64,000 nt of DNA from Tatumella sp. JGM118 (GCF_018257515.1 NZ_JAERJR010000012.1:1-64000); one strand, 5' to 3'. Shown: positions 1-10,137, counted from the first letter of the stretch. The notes: a model not told the origin generated them from the letters alone. Numbers and translations are program-made.

Positions 1-76
1 GGTGCATCCGGGAGGATTCGAACCTCCGACCGCTCGGTTCGTAGCCGGGTACTCTATCCAGCTGAGCTACGGATGC
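1..76 (-). tRNA. tRNA-Arg (ACG), variant copy
   Basis: Reads as a complete tRNA on the minus strand, with acceptor arms GCATCCG/CGGATGC, T loop GTTCGAATC and anticodon loop CTACGAA (anticodon ACG at 42-40). The last A of the CCA end lies just outside the window. It is nearly identical to the copy at 147-223 but has C instead of T at tRNA position 28 (base 48 here), which turns the 28-42 pair of the anticodon stem into a C-A mismatch. The neighbourhood (serV, csrA, alaS) matches the argVYZQ array of E. coli. Confidence 0.95.
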
Positions 77-146
77 ATTTTAGAATTCTTGTATAATGCA
101 GAGTGCTGATATCACATCTTCGTAAATTAACGTGCCAGGTTACGCA

Positions 147-223
147 TGGTGCATCCGGGAGGATTCGAACCTCCGACCGCTCGGTTCGTAGCCGAGTACT
201 CTATCCAGCTGAGCTACGGATGC
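147..223 (-). tRNA. tRNA-Arg (ACG)
   Basis: Canonical argV-type tRNA-Arg on the minus strand. The CCA end is encoded at 149-147, the anticodon is ACG and the anticodon stem CTCGG/CCGAG is fully paired. It lies 70 bases from the variant copy and 8 bases after the tRNA-Ser gene, so the three tRNAs are probably cut from one transcript. Confidence 0.97.
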
Positions 224-231
224 AGCGTAAA

Positions 232-324
232 TGGCGGTGAGGGAGGGATTCGAACCCTCGATGCAGCTTTTGACCGCATACTCCCTTAGCAGGGGAGCGC
301 CTTCAGCCTCTCGGCCACCTCACC
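232..324 (-). tRNA. serV: tRNA-Ser (GCT)
   Basis: Class II tRNA with a long variable arm, anticodon loop CTGCTAA (anticodon GCT) and an encoded CCA at 234-232. Position and sequence match serV, the first gene of the serV-argV array downstream of csrA in enterobacteria. The roughly 220 bases between it and the csrA terminator must hold the tRNA promoter; no further gene is visible there. Confidence 0.96.
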
Positions 325-545
325 ATTGTTACTTTACTTCCCGCCCGACTCAGTGCTTTACATCGCTCTTCGTCGCTGCGTTGGCGCACATATTACTTTC
401 CCCGACTTATAAGTCAAACAATTTTTCCGGAAGATTGTTTGTTTGAGCGCTTCTTCATCAATCAGGGCATTTAAAAAGCAAAAAGAGTGAATATTCAACA
501 GCACAGCATGGGGTAAGAAAGAGAGGACGACAAAAATCCGGGGCT

Positions 546-580
546 TAAAAAGAGGCGCGCCTCGTTAAAAAACGAGGCGC
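546..580 (-). terminator. Intrinsic terminator of csrA
   Basis: An eight-base-pair perfect stem (557-564 with 573-580, GCGCCTCG/CGAGGCGC) is followed on the minus strand by CTCTTTTT. It starts 9 bases past the csrA stop codon. Confidence 0.8.
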
Positions 581-588
581 TGAATATG

Positions 589-774
589 TTAGTAGTCAGG
601 CTGCTGGGTTTTCTCTGCCTGAATGCGTTGGTAGATCTCTTCCCGGTGGACAGAAACCTCTTTGGGAGCATTAACGCCTATACGTACCTGATTCCCTTTC
701 ACACCTAATACCGTGACCGTCACCTCATCGCCAATCATGAGGGTTTCACCAACTCGACGAGTTAGAATAAGCAT
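589..774 (-). CDS. csrA: Carbon storage regulator CsrA
   Basis: A 61-residue RNA-binding protein of the CsrA/RsmA family. The N-terminus [11 protein letters not shown] carries the conserved RNA-contact Arg residues and is followed by the [21 protein letters not shown] core that is nearly invariant in enterobacteria. The dimer binds GGA motifs in mRNA leaders and represses or stabilises transcripts of carbon flow, motility and biofilm genes; in several bacteria it also affects secretion systems. An AAGGAG-like ribosome site lies 5-10 bases before the ATG. It sits between alaS and serV as in E. coli, with its own terminator downstream. Confidence 0.98.
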   Translation of the reverse strand: MLILTRRVGETLMIGDEVTVTVLGVKGNQVRIGVNAPKEVSVHREEIYQRIQAEKTQQPDY

Positions 775-969
775 TCTTTGCTCCTTGAAAGATTAAAAGA
801 GTCGGGCCTGTTCATGCTCCCGGCAAATCCATCGTATAACGCAACACATATATTGACTATGACTGATACAGAAAATTCAATCAGTTTGCCAATACATTTC
901 GCTAATAGTTAGTTTAGCCGAAATACACCATTACACCCTGACTTTATCATTACTGGCTGTTCCTCGTGT

Positions 970-999
970 AAAAAGCGCCCGGAGAAACCTCCTGAGCGC
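970..999 (-). terminator. Intrinsic terminator of alaS
   Basis: On the minus strand a GC-rich hairpin (975-999; GCGC and GGAG arms around a GTTT loop, with an internal mismatch) is followed by TTTTTA. It begins 27 bases past the alaS stop, so csrA is probably made mostly from its own promoter in the 775-969 gap. Confidence 0.75.
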
Positions 1000-1025
1000 C
1001 TTTACCGATAGCTCGTTTTATTTCA

Positions 1026-3653
1026 TTACAACTTTGCACTGACCAGCGCTTCAACGCCTGCCAGAGCAGCCGGTAATGCCGCAGGGTCCGTTCCGCCAGC
1101 CTGAGCCATATCCGGACGACCACCACCTTTACCGCCCACCTGACTGGCGATGACGCTGATCAGTTCCCCTGCTTTTACCTTGTCCGTTAAATCTTTCGTT
1201 ACACCAGCAATTAGAGAAACTTTACCTTCATTCGCAGTGCCAAGCACAATAACAGCAGAACCCAGCTGATTTTTCAAATCGTCAACCATGGTCCGCAGCA
1301 GCTTCGGCTCCATGTTACTGAGCTCGCTGACCAGCACACGGACACCTTTAATATCAATGGCCTTGGCAGCCAGAGAACTGCTCTCCTGTGCTGCCTGTTG
1401 GTCCTGCAACTGCTGCACTTCTTTCTCCAGTGAACGCACCTGCTCCACCAGAGAACGAACTTTTTCATTCAGGTTACTGTTATTCGCTTTCACCTGATGT
1501 GCAATTTCATGCAACTGAGCATCCTGAGTGAAAACACTCTCCAGTGCCGTCTGGCCGGTCACGGCTTCAATACGACGTACACCGGCTGCCGTGCCTGCCT
1601 CTGAGGTGATGCGGAACAGACCAATGTCTCCGGTCCGGCTGGCGTGGGTTCCCCCGCACAGCTCGACAGAGAAGTCCCCCATCGTCAGGACACGGACTTT
1701 CTGATCATATTTTTCACCAAACAACGCCATCGCACCGTTTGCCTTCGCCTCGTCCAGATCCATGATACGGGTCTCGACAGGCAGATTGCGGCGAATTTGC
1801 GCGTTCACAATCTCGTTAACACGACGCAATTGCTCCGGTTTAACGGCTTCGGTGTGAGAAAAATCGAAACGCAGGTATTTATCGTTCACCAGCGACCCTT
1901 TCTGAGCCACGTGGTCACCCAACACTTCACGCAATGCTGCATGCAGTAAGTGGGTGGCAGAGTGATTCAGACGAATCCGGGCACGGCGCTGTTCGTCAAC
2001 ATGGGCAATGACGCGGTCTCCGACTTTCATCGTCCCGGCGGTCAGCGTCCCGAGGTGGCCGTTTGACTGACCAAACTTCCGGGTATCAGAAACCGTAAAG
2101 GTCGTCCCGTTAGCCGTCAGAGTGCCGGTATCACCCACCTGTCCGCCTGACTCACCATAGAATGGTGTCTGGTCCAGGATTATCACCGCTTCCTGTCCGG
2201 CCGTCAGCACATCGGTGGCTTGTCCTTCCACAAAAATACCCGTGATTTCGGACTGCGCCTGCAGGGCATCATACCCTGTAAAAGCTGAGTCTTTTTCGAC
2301 ACGGATAAGATTGTTGTAGTCCGCGCTGAATCCACTGGCGCTGCGCGCACGCTGACGCTGCGCTTCCATCGCCTCTTCGAACCCGGCCTCATCAATTTTC
2401 AGATTACGCTCACGACAGACATCGGCGGTTAAATCCGCCGGGAAACCGAAGGTATCATACAGACGGAAGACCGTTTCACCGTCCAGCGTATCTCCGGTCA
2501 GGGCTGACAGTTCTTCGTCCAGCAGAGCCAGACCACGTTCCAGCGTTTTTGCAAACTGCTCTTCTTCAGTTTTCAGCACCGCTTCCACATGATCTTTTTG
2601 TTTGCGAAGCTCTTCACCGGCAATGTCCATTACATCAATTAACGGCTGTACCAGTTTGTAGAAGAAGCTCTCTTTAGCACCCAGCATATTCCCGTGACGT
2701 ACCGCACGACGAATAATACGACGCAGGACATAACCGCGGTTTTCATTGGATGGGATCACACCATCGGCGATCAGGAAGGCACAGGAACGGATATGGTCAG
2801 CAATAACCCGCAGCGATTTATTATTCAGATCGGTCGTGCCGGTCACCTCTGCTACCGCGCGGATCAGGTTACGGAACAGGTCGATTTCATAGTTAGAATT
2901 GACGTGTTGTAACACCGCAGTGATACGTTCCAGCCCCATTCCGGTATCTACAGAAGGTTTTGGTAACGGCAGCATGGTTCCGTCAGGCTGACGGTTAAAT
3001 TGCATAAAGACGATATTCCAGATCTCTATGTAGCGATCACCATCTTCTTCAGGGCTGCCCGGAGGACCTCCCCAGATGTGATCTCCGTGGTCATAGAAAA
3101 TCTCACTGCATGGGCCGCACGGACCGGTATCACCCATCTGCCAAAAGTTATCAGAAGCGTAGGCGCTGCCTTTATTATCGCCAATGCGGATAATACGTTC
3201 CGGCGGAATGCCGATATCATTTGCCCAGATATTGTAGGCTTCGTCATCGGTCTCATAGACCGTGACCCATAACCGTTCTTTAGGCAGGCTGAACCACTCA
3301 TCCCCGGTCAGTAATTCCCAGGCGTAAGCGATTGCATCAGATTTGAAGTAGTCACCGAAGCTGAAGTTACCCAGCATTTCAAAGAAGGTATGGTGACGTG
3401 CGGTGTAGCCGACATTTTCCAGGTCGTTATGTTTACCGCCCGCCCGCACACAACGCTGTGAAGTGGTTGCCCGATGATAACTGCGTTTATCCTGACCCAG
3501 GAAAACGTCTTTAAACTGGTTCATCCCGGCGTTAGTGAACAGTAACGTCGGGTCGTTATTCGGTACGAGGGAGCTGCTGGCTACAACCTGATGTCCCTTG
3601 CCATGAAAGAAATCGAGAAACGCTTGACGGATCTCAGCAGTACTCTTGCTCAT
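1026..3653 (-). CDS. alaS: Alanyl-tRNA synthetase
   Basis: 875 residues, the usual length of bacterial AlaRS (876 in E. coli). The protein charges tRNA-Ala with alanine in the cytoplasm. The N-terminal class II catalytic core starts [16 protein letters not shown] and contains the [10 protein letters not shown] segment. The editing domain shows the NHSATHLLH zinc motif and the [13 protein letters not shown] segment that clears mischarged Ser and Gly. The C-terminal C-Ala domain is preceded by a coiled coil ([16 protein letters not shown]) and ends in the [15 protein letters not shown] motif. It sits between csrA and recX-recA, the standard enterobacterial order. Confidence 0.99.
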   Translation of the reverse strand: MSKSTAEIRQAFLDFFHGKGHQVVASSSLVPNNDPTLLFTNAGMNQFKDVFLGQDKRSYHRATTSQRCVRAGGKHNDLENVGYTARHHTFFEMLGNFSFGDYFKSDAIAYAWELLTGDEWFSLPKERLWVTVYETDDEAYNIWANDIGIPPERIIRIGDNKGSAYASDNFWQMGDTGPCGPCSEIFYDHGDHIWGGPPGSPEEDGDRYIEIWNIVFMQFNRQPDGTMLPLPKPSVDTGMGLERITAVLQHVNSNYEIDLFRNLIRAVAEVTGTTDLNNKSLRVIADHIRSCAFLIADGVIPSNENRGYVLRRIIRRAVRHGNMLGAKESFFYKLVQPLIDVMDIAGEELRKQKDHVEAVLKTEEEQFAKTLERGLALLDEELSALTGDTLDGETVFRLYDTFGFPADLTADVCRERNLKIDEAGFEEAMEAQRQRARSASGFSADYNNLIRVEKDSAFTGYDALQAQSEITGIFVEGQATDVLTAGQEAVIILDQTPFYGESGGQVGDTGTLTANGTTFTVSDTRKFGQSNGHLGTLTAGTMKVGDRVIAHVDEQRRARIRLNHSATHLLHAALREVLGDHVAQKGSLVNDKYLRFDFSHTEAVKPEQLRRVNEIVNAQIRRNLPVETRIMDLDEAKANGAMALFGEKYDQKVRVLTMGDFSVELCGGTHASRTGDIGLFRITSEAGTAAGVRRIEAVTGQTALESVFTQDAQLHEIAHQVKANNSNLNEKVRSLVEQVRSLEKEVQQLQDQQAAQESSSLAAKAIDIKGVRVLVSELSNMEPKLLRTMVDDLKNQLGSAVIVLGTANEGKVSLIAGVTKDLTDKVKAGELISVIASQVGGKGGGRPDMAQAGGTDPAALPAALAGVEALVSAKL

Positions 3654-3789
3654 AATTATCCTGGTATCACGCTAACGGATGTTCCGCTCAGTCCGGGCGA
3701 TTGCTGAAATAACATCTGCCCGTGACAAAGGAACAAAAAGTGGGAATAAGATAAGTTTTCTTCACTGGGAAGTAAAATCCCATTATGGC

Positions 3790-4305
3790 TCAGTGACCAA
3801 AATTTGCTAAAACAGCACGAATATCTGCCATCAGAAAGCCTCTGGAGTGCAAAAAACGTTGGGCTTTTGCTTTTTCTTTCAGATCGGCCGGGCCCTGCTC
3901 GCCATATTTTTTGTGCGCGACTTCGCTGGCGCAGGCCAGCCAGTCTACCTCAGCCTCATCCATGGCCTGTTCAATGGCATGTCTGTCCACCCCTTTCTGC
4001 GTTAAATCCTGTCGGATACGCTGCGGGCCATAGCCACTCCGGCTTCGGCTGACGATAAAACGCCCGATAAAGCGATCATCATTCAGCCAGTCGTTCTCAA
4101 GGCAGTAGGCAATGACCTGTTCCAGAGCTTCCTCATCCAGAGGTTCAGCACTGCCACTGCCCTGCCGCAACTCGCTTCGGCGCAGTGACAGACGGATTTT
4201 CTCCCGCAACTCCTGCTCAGGATGGTCTCGCTGAGCAAGCAGCCTCATCGCACGGTCAAGCAATGCGGTAAATGAAGGACGTCGTTCGTTTTCTGTAAAA
4301 AGCAT
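3790..4305 (-). CDS. recX: Recombination regulatory protein RecX
   Basis: 171 residues, directly downstream of recA on the same strand. RecX binds RecA filaments and limits strand exchange and coprotease activity. The protein shows the three-helix repeats of the family, for example RDHPEQELREKI, RLSLRRSEL, GYGPQRIRQDL and the C-terminal RFLHSRGFLMADIRAVL. The ATG has a good AAAGGA site 5 bases upstream. The recA terminator lies between the two genes, so recX is probably made by partial read-through, as in E. coli. Confidence 0.95.
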   Translation of the reverse strand: MLFTENERRPSFTALLDRAMRLLAQRDHPEQELREKIRLSLRRSELRQGSGSAEPLDEEALEQVIAYCLENDWLNDDRFIGRFIVSRSRSGYGPQRIRQDLTQKGVDRHAIEQAMDEAEVDWLACASEVAHKKYGEQGPADLKEKAKAQRFLHSRGFLMADIRAVLANFGH

Positions 4306-4373
4306 GGTGTTCCTTTCCCCGACAGGTAAAACGGTGAATACCGCCCTACTCTATCAGTGGCGGTAAGCGAATA

Positions 4374-4409
4374 ACAAAAAACGGGAGTAGCCCTGAGGCT
4401 ATCTCCCGT
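4374..4409 (-). terminator. Terminator between recA and recX
   Basis: A long hairpin with ACGGGAG/CTCCCGT arms (4381-4409, about 12 paired bases) is followed on the minus strand by TTTTTTGTTAT. It stands 28 bases past the recA stop. Confidence 0.85.
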
Positions 4410-4437
4410 TTTGTTGACATCCGTCAGGCGGTTTACA

Positions 4438-5520
<1,083 letters not shown>

Positions 5521-5578
5521 TTATGCCGGATTAGCCAGGCAAATTTAATGATATCTCTGTCTCTGTGACCACCAATTA

Positions 5579-5598
5579 TACTGTATAGTCATACAGTA
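5579..5598. promoter_or_regulatory. LexA (SOS) box of recA
   Basis: A 20-base near-perfect palindrome with the consensus form TACTGT-N8-ACAGTA lies 71 bases upstream of the recA start and 7 bases from the end of pncC. LexA binding here represses recA until DNA damage. Confidence 0.95.
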
Positions 5599-5604
5599 TC
5601 AAGT

Positions 5605-6096
5605 TTATTTTTCCGCAAATCCTTCACACAATGTCTGCAGCGCAAAAATAACTGCCTGCTTGCGAACTTCGTCACGGTCTCCCCGGAACAGACGATTAAC
5701 GGCTACCGTTTCACCGGACGCAGAAGCGAAACCAAACCAGACCGTTCCTACCGGTTTCTCATCACTCCCCCCTCCGGGACCGGCAATGCCGCTGACGGCA
5801 ATAGCATAATCTGCACCCGCCTGTTGTAATGCTCCGTTCGCCATTTCACGCACCGTTTGCTCACTGACCGCACCGTAGGTTTCAAGCGTGACCGGACTCA
5901 CGCCCAACATCGTGGTTTTCGCCTCGTTGCTGTACGTGACAAACCCCTGCTCGAACCAGGCCGAACTGCCGCTGATATCGGTAATGACTTTGGCTATCCA
6001 GCCCCCGGTACAGGATTCTGCGGCCGTTAACGTCGCCCCGCGGGACAATAAAAACTGACCGGCTTTAATACTTAACTGCTGTAAATCCCTATCCAT
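5605..6096 (-). CDS. pncC: Nicotinamide-nucleotide amidase PncC
   Basis: 163 residues of the CinA C-terminal family (165 in E. coli). The enzyme deamidates NMN to NaMN in the pyridine nucleotide cycle. Characteristic segments are TAAESCTGGWIAKVITDISGS, the VTYSNEAKT stretch and GIAGPGGGSDEKPVGTVWFGF. I set the start at ATG 6096 because AAAGGAG lies 5 bases upstream and the N-terminus then matches the family; a longer frame up to 6126 has no such support. It precedes recA as in E. coli, and the recA control region begins right after its stop. Confidence 0.93.
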   Translation of the reverse strand: MDRDLQQLSIKAGQFLLSRGATLTAAESCTGGWIAKVITDISGSSAWFEQGFVTYSNEAKTTMLGVSPVTLETYGAVSEQTVREMANGALQQAGADYAIAVSGIAGPGGGSDEKPVGTVWFGFASASGETVAVNRLFRGDRDEVRKQAVIFALQTLCEGFAEK

Positions 6097-6299
6097 CGTT
6101 TCTCCTTTCATTCTCCGGCATGACAAATGTCTGCCACTACTCAGAAGATACTATGGGTTAATCGCTGGTTTTCAAGTTATCTTCGCCGGCTTGCGGGGGA
6201 TTTGGGAATATGGCTGAGGGAAAACAGTCAGAAAGGCGTGAAAATTAGCAGTAATGTGCCCGGTCTCACAGGAGTCCCGGGCGCAGAGCGGAAATCATA

Positions 6300-6638
6300 T
6301 TAGTTCTTTTTTACGAACTCAGATTTCAGTTTCATCGGACCAAAGCCCTCGATACGGCAATCGATATTGTGGTCACCCTCGACCAGACGAATGCTTTTCA
6401 CGCGGGTGCCGATCTTTAAGACCGATGAACTGCCTTTCACTTTCAGATCTTTGATCACCGTAACGGAGTCGCCATCCGCCAGCAGGTTCCCGTTAGCATC
6501 GCGAACCTGAAGCTCAGTCTCCGCAGGCTGGCTTTCGTTCACCGGCCACAGGTGACCGCACTCAGGGCAGTTGTAGTTATCATTATCCTGCCAGGTGTAC
6601 TCAGAATGGCATTGCGGGCAGGGAGGTAATGTTTGCAT
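6300..6638 (-). CDS. yjdM: PhnA/YjdM-type zinc-ribbon protein
   Basis: 112 residues. The N-terminal zinc ribbon has CPQC at residues 7-10 and CPEC about 17 residues later; the C-terminal domain ([29 protein letters not shown]) is typical of the PhnA family. Despite its historic name, the E. coli homologue is not needed for phosphonate use and its true role is unclear. Here the gene sits between mltB and pncC, where E. coli has no such gene. Confidence 0.9.
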   Translation of the reverse strand: MQTLPPCPQCHSEYTWQDNDNYNCPECGHLWPVNESQPAETELQVRDANGNLLADGDSVTVIKDLKVKGSSSVLKIGTRVKSIRLVEGDHNIDCRIEGFGPMKLKSEFVKKN

Positions 6639-6664
6639 CGGAGGGTTCCTTCACTTAACGGCAG

Positions 6665-6691
6665 GCACAAAGGGCGCCCGCAAAGGGCGCC
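6665..6691 (-). terminator. Likely terminator of mltB
   Basis: Seven paired bases GGCGCCC/GGGCGCC (6673-6679 with 6685-6691) around a five-base loop, followed on the minus strand by the short CTTTGTG tail. The weak T run makes this a moderate call. Confidence 0.5.
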
Positions 6692-6728
6692 ATAGTATAT
6701 CCACACATTTGATAAGGAAAGGGCTGAA

Positions 6729-7799
6729 TTAAAAAATGCTGCTTTGCCGGGCGTTGCGGACCGCTTCTCCCAGCTGCCAGACCGCCATTGCATAGTGGGT
6801 GCTGTGATTATAGCGGGTTATCACATAAAAGTTAGGCAACCCGAACCAGTACTGATAATACTGCCCCATATCCAGGCGAAGCAGACTCACCTCGGTGGAA
6901 CCGGACAGTGCCATTTGCGGCTGCAGTCCATACGCCGCCAGCTGACTCACCCGATACCGGGTGGAAAAGCCATCATTGAGGCCGGGAGCGGAACCGTTCG
7001 CGGTGATTGCCACCGCCTGCCCGGCTTGCCAGCCGTGCTGCTGGAAATAGTGGGCCACACTGCCGATAGCATCGACGGGATCCCACAGGTTAATATGTCC
7101 GTCGCCGTTAAAGTCGACCGCATATTTCTGATAGGCCGACGGCATAAACTGCCCATAGCCCATCGCCCCGGCGAACGACCCCTTCAGCCCGAGCGGACTT
7201 TCATTTTCGTTCCGGGCCATCAACAGAAAGGTCTCAAGTTCACTGCTGAAATAGGCTGAACGCCGCGGATAATCAAAGGCCAGGGTTGCCAGCGCATCCA
7301 GGATACGGGTTTTCCCCATGACACGGCCCCAGCGGGTCTCTACCCCGATAATGCCCACGATGATTTCCGGCGGTACGCCGTATTTCTGCTGAGCCTGTTG
7401 GAGTTCTGTCTGATACTGATCCCAGAAAGCGACCCCGTTCCGGACGTTGCCCGGGGTGATGAAATTCTTCCGGTAGCGTAACCATGCGCCATTAGGACCG
7501 ACGGCCGGAGCCACATTCGGCGCCTGGCGGTCCATAAGCCGTAACACATAGTCCAGGCGGCGGGCCTGTCCAAGCCAGGATTCCAGCTGACTGCGCTCGA
7601 AGCCATGCTTTTTCACCATCATCGTAATGAAGGCTTCAGTCTGAGGTTGTCCGAGAAAATCGCCGGACAGCATGCTCTGCTCTGCGGCAGGAGGCCGTAA
7701 AAAACCGCCCTGAGGCGAAGACCCGGCAGCCCCTTGCGGTTTACTGCTGCAAGCGGCGAGTAAGGCAAATAACGGTAACAAAGCAATTTTGTAACGCAT
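6729..7799 (-). CDS. mltB: Membrane-bound lytic murein transglycosylase B
   Basis: 356 residues. The N-terminus MRYKIALLPLFALLAACSS is a lipoprotein signal with lipobox LAAC, so the mature protein is anchored by lipid, as MltB is at the outer membrane. It cleaves peptidoglycan strands between MurNAc and GlcNAc with formation of 1,6-anhydro ends. The catalytic Glu lies in IIGVETRWGR and the SLT fold continues in FAGAMGYGQFMPSAYQKYAVDFNGDGHINLWDP. This is the last backbone gene before the type VI region. Confidence 0.95.
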   Translation of the reverse strand: MRYKIALLPLFALLAACSSKPQGAAGSSPQGGFLRPPAAEQSMLSGDFLGQPQTEAFITMMVKKHGFERSQLESWLGQARRLDYVLRLMDRQAPNVAPAVGPNGAWLRYRKNFITPGNVRNGVAFWDQYQTELQQAQQKYGVPPEIIVGIIGVETRWGRVMGKTRILDALATLAFDYPRRSAYFSSELETFLLMARNENESPLGLKGSFAGAMGYGQFMPSAYQKYAVDFNGDGHINLWDPVDAIGSVAHYFQQHGWQAGQAVAITANGSAPGLNDGFSTRYRVSQLAAYGLQPQMALSGSTEVSLLRLDMGQYYQYWFGLPNFYVITRYNHSTHYAMAVWQLGEAVRNARQSSIF

Positions 7800-7961
7800 C
7801 AGGGACCCATTAACCAGAAATCAGAAAGATTCCCATGATAATGCTTTACTACACAGAGCCAAAGTGACTGTGGAAAAAAATTCTGAGAATTGCCGGTAAA
7901 AAGCATTAAAACCGAAGGATATTCCGGCCAGGTAGTCAGCCCCCGGGGGCTGTCATCACGG

Positions 7962-8549
7962 TCACAAAAATAATGTGTTTCTCCGATCCCCGCCGGAACG
8001 GGAGATAAAGAAAGCATAACGATAAAATTCAGCCCGGTTAGCCGCCCCCATTTTCCGGCTGACGTTACGGTAATGGGCACTGATGGTTTTCTCTGAACGG
8101 TTCAGTGCCCGTGAAATATCCTGACAGGTCATCCCGCGACCGATCAGGATCATGACCTGATATTCAGTATCAGATAACTGTCTGTAACCCGTCAGTTTTG
8201 AAAGACTGTCAGCGAGAGGAAACCTGCGGGCGGAGGTGGCAATACTCAGAATTTTTTTTATTTTTAACGCAAAGTCATCCACCGGACACTTCCGGCTCAG
8301 AAACGGCACATGCAGTGTCATCACCGGACATCCCGCGACGGCCTGCTGCCGGCAGGAGGGCAACACCGGTAACTTCATGGTTATCGCTTCGTGACGAAAA
8401 ATAATACGTGCGTCGCTTCTCAACGAGGACTCTTCCTGAGAAGGAAAACGGATATCGGCAGGATCTCCCGGGTATTGCTGACAGACAATCGCTTTAATCC
8501 CAATCACTTCATAGATATTGGGATCTAAAAAAAATATTTCCAATGTCAT
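7962..8549 (-). CDS. Orphan LuxR-type transcriptional regulator
   Basis: 195 residues. Residues about 125-180 form a LuxR/FixJ helix-turn-helix (LSDTEYQVMILIGRGMTCQDISRALNRSEKT is split across its helices, followed by ISAHYRNVSRKMG). The N-terminal part does not show the acidic phosphorylation pocket of a receiver, so the layout is like RcsA or BglJ. It stands alone between mltB and the terminator that ends the type VI left block, in the same orientation, and may control that block. A T8 run lies at its seventh codon region (8527-8534). A perfect palindrome lies 56 bases upstream of the start. The specific role is unknown. Confidence 0.75.
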   Translation of the reverse strand: MTLEIFFLDPNIYEVIGIKAIVCQQYPGDPADIRFPSQEESSLRSDARIIFRHEAITMKLPVLPSCRQQAVAGCPVMTLHVPFLSRKCPVDDFALKIKKILSIATSARRFPLADSLSKLTGYRQLSDTEYQVMILIGRGMTCQDISRALNRSEKTISAHYRNVSRKMGAANRAEFYRYAFFISRSGGDRRNTLFL

Positions 8550-8604
8550 CCATTACACCTGTTATTTATTTTTATCAGAAGGCAAGTACCGCCTTCCCAC
8601 AGGC

Positions 8605-8618
8605 TAATATGCATATTA
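8605..8618. promoter_or_regulatory. 14-base palindrome upstream of the LuxR-type gene
   Basis: TAATATGCATATTA is a perfect palindrome 56 bases before the regulator's start codon, in the AT-rich gap 8550-8864. Its place suits an operator, possibly autoregulatory. No protein can be named for it from sequence alone. Confidence 0.35.
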
Positions 8619-8730
8619 TCGCAGGCGGATACAAACAGGATGATTACACCCGCCTTGTAATTTTCTATTATTTAAACCGGACGGATCCTGCAGCTTTTAA
8701 TTAAACTAACCATTACTGGCGAATTCCTTA

Positions 8731-8757
8731 CAAAAAAGAGTTACCACTGCCGGTAAC
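8731..8757 (-). terminator. Intrinsic terminator of the type VI left block
   Basis: On the minus strand GTTACC, a six-base loop and GGTAAC (8757-8740) are followed by TCTTTTTTGT. It lies about 110 bases past the tssE stop and separates the secretion genes from the LuxR-type regulator. Apart from this and the palindrome at 8605, the 8550-8864 gap shows no gene. Confidence 0.65.
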
Positions 8758-8864
8758 AGGAATATTTAATGGGTCTCCGGCGGGTTATTGATATAAATAA
8801 TCAGTCCGGACGTAGCGGTCATAATAATCATTTCCACGCCACGGATCACCGGCGGATAAATCGC

Positions 8865-9341
8865 CTACCGCACAGATAGCCGGTGGGTATCCCGGTCATA
8901 ATGCCCTTTCAGACAGAGGTCCAGCGGTGAGGGATGCCAGTAGATCATCGCAGAAACCTCAACGGCTATCGTACCCCGTTGTTGCCTGCTCTGGCGGGAG
9001 GGGGAGACCCGGACGATTAATGTTTCAGGGATCACCCGCGGCTCAAAACGTAATATGGCCGTGCGGATATCATTTTCGGTCTGAATGCCTTCCTCCGCAC
9101 CGGAAAAAAAACGCCGGGCTGGCCGTCCGAAATTCAGGGCAGAAGAAAGGACCTGCGGATATTTTTCACCACCAATCTCATTTTCTCTGTTAGTGTGATT
9201 TAATAATTCCAGAATTTCAGTAATTACCAGCTGACGCATTTTATCTGCACTTATCCGATAATCTCTGTTTTTATTCACCGTACTGTCGGAACCCATTAGC
9301 CTGTCCGATAATGCCGGCGGGTAACGCCATCCTGATTTCAT
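8865..9341 (-). CDS. tssE: Type VI baseplate subunit TssE
   Basis: 158 residues from ATG 9341, which has GGAG five bases upstream; an in-frame GTG at 9365 lies before that site. TssE is the gp25-like baseplate protein that starts sheath assembly. Family features are the QVLSSALNFGRPAR segment and the FEPRVIPETLIVRV strand with its conserved FEPR core. It is the last gene of the left secretion block, followed by a terminator. Confidence 0.85.
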   Translation of the reverse strand: MKSGWRYPPALSDRLMGSDSTVNKNRDYRISADKMRQLVITEILELLNHTNRENEIGGEKYPQVLSSALNFGRPARRFFSGAEEGIQTENDIRTAILRFEPRVIPETLIVRVSPSRQSRQQRGTIAVEVSAMIYWHPSPLDLCLKGHYDRDTHRLSVR

Positions 9342-9390
9342 AGTATCTCCGTCCGTAAAACTCACGGGAAAAGGCAGCGCAAGACTTTCG

Positions 9391-9849
9391 CTATTCTATG
9401 ACGGGTAAATCCTTCAGCAAAAAATCGGGAGCCAGTGCCGACAACAAATCCGGCTCATCTTCCCCGAACAGCGGCCGGATAACCCATTCTTCCTGAGGAG
9501 CATCGTCCAGTAACCGGTCAATCAGACGTTCGTCACCCAGCAGATATTCTGTCAGCGTTTTCTGAGCCCCGGGCGGGTCCTGCGCTGTAAACTCCGGCGG
9601 CAGGATTTTCGGCGGCGAGCCGGCGGTCCTGCTCTGCGGTCCCCCCTGTGGGTCATACAGATAACAGATATATTCATTCCCCAGAATTTTCAGAATATCC
9701 CGCGGGTCCCGCTGCAGCTGGCTGTAACCGCTATGCCGGTCTGTTGCGTAGGCTCCGCCGCTGAACCGGTCATCCACCGCGAGGAGTTCACTGCTCTTCA
9801 GGGATGACGGCTCGCCGGAAGTCTCAATCGGGGGCAGTATTACGGGCAT
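9391..9849 (-). CDS. TagK-like type VI accessory protein
   Basis: 152 residues, no signal peptide, no membrane segment, acidic. The middle DPRDILKILGNEYICYLYDP and the C-terminal half (LTEYLLGDERLIDRLLDD, then EPDLLSALAPDFL) resemble the C-terminal part of TagK-type proteins, which often carry an FHA domain; none is visible here. The gene sits between the PAAR gene (24 bases upstream) and tssE. The likely job is a cytoplasmic or baseplate accessory role. I recognise the pattern only loosely, so the family name is tentative. Confidence 0.5.
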   Translation of the reverse strand: MPVILPPIETSGEPSSLKSSELLAVDDRFSGGAYATDRHSGYSQLQRDPRDILKILGNEYICYLYDPQGGPQSRTAGSPPKILPPEFTAQDPPGAQKTLTEYLLGDERLIDRLLDDAPQEEWVIRPLFGEDEPDLLSALAPDFLLKDLPVIE

Positions 9850-9873
9850 AGTGCCTGTTCCTGGTGCTGACGG

Positions 9874-10137
9874 TTACCCCATAAAAACATTTCCGGCTCC
9901 CGTACAGATAACCGCACCACAGCCGGTCATATCGCTGACTCTGGCTGCCGCAACGCCTTCGATAAACACGGTACCGGACCCGGTGACCACGGGCGCCGTC
10001 CCGTGGGAAAGGCTGCAACCGGCCTGGCTGATCACCGCCACGGCGGCAGGAAGGCCGTTAATAAAAACCGTCGAAGCCCCGTTAATAATGACTCCCCCAT
10101 GGGTGGTGGCATCGCCTGCCCGAGCTGCATTAAACAT
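9874..10137 (-). CDS. PAAR-motif spike tip protein
   Basis: 87 residues from ATG 10137, with GGAG seven bases upstream; the longer frame to 10179 lacks a ribosome site. The sequence has the repeating PAAR layout: ARAGDATTHGGVIINGAS, AAVAVISQAGCSLSHG and ARVSDMTGCGAVICTGAGNV. PAAR proteins form the sharp cone at the end of the VgrG trimer and bind zinc. No N-terminal transmembrane pair or C-terminal toxin domain is present, so it is a bare tip. It follows vgrG by 69 bases. Confidence 0.88.
   Translation of the reverse strand: MFNAARAGDATTHGGVIINGASTVFINGLPAAVAVISQAGCSLSHGTAPVVTGSGTVFIEGVAAARVSDMTGCGAVICTGAGNVFMG

Noticed and set aside
231-446. 71-codon frame over the tRNA-Ser gene
   Set aside because: It reads through a tRNA on the opposite strand and is a chance frame.
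7799-8080. 93-codon frame between mltB and the LuxR-type gene
   Set aside because: It overlaps the 3' end of the regulator, ends in the mltB start and has no signal or domain; the 7800-7961 gap holds only a GC palindrome at 7938-7951 without a T run.
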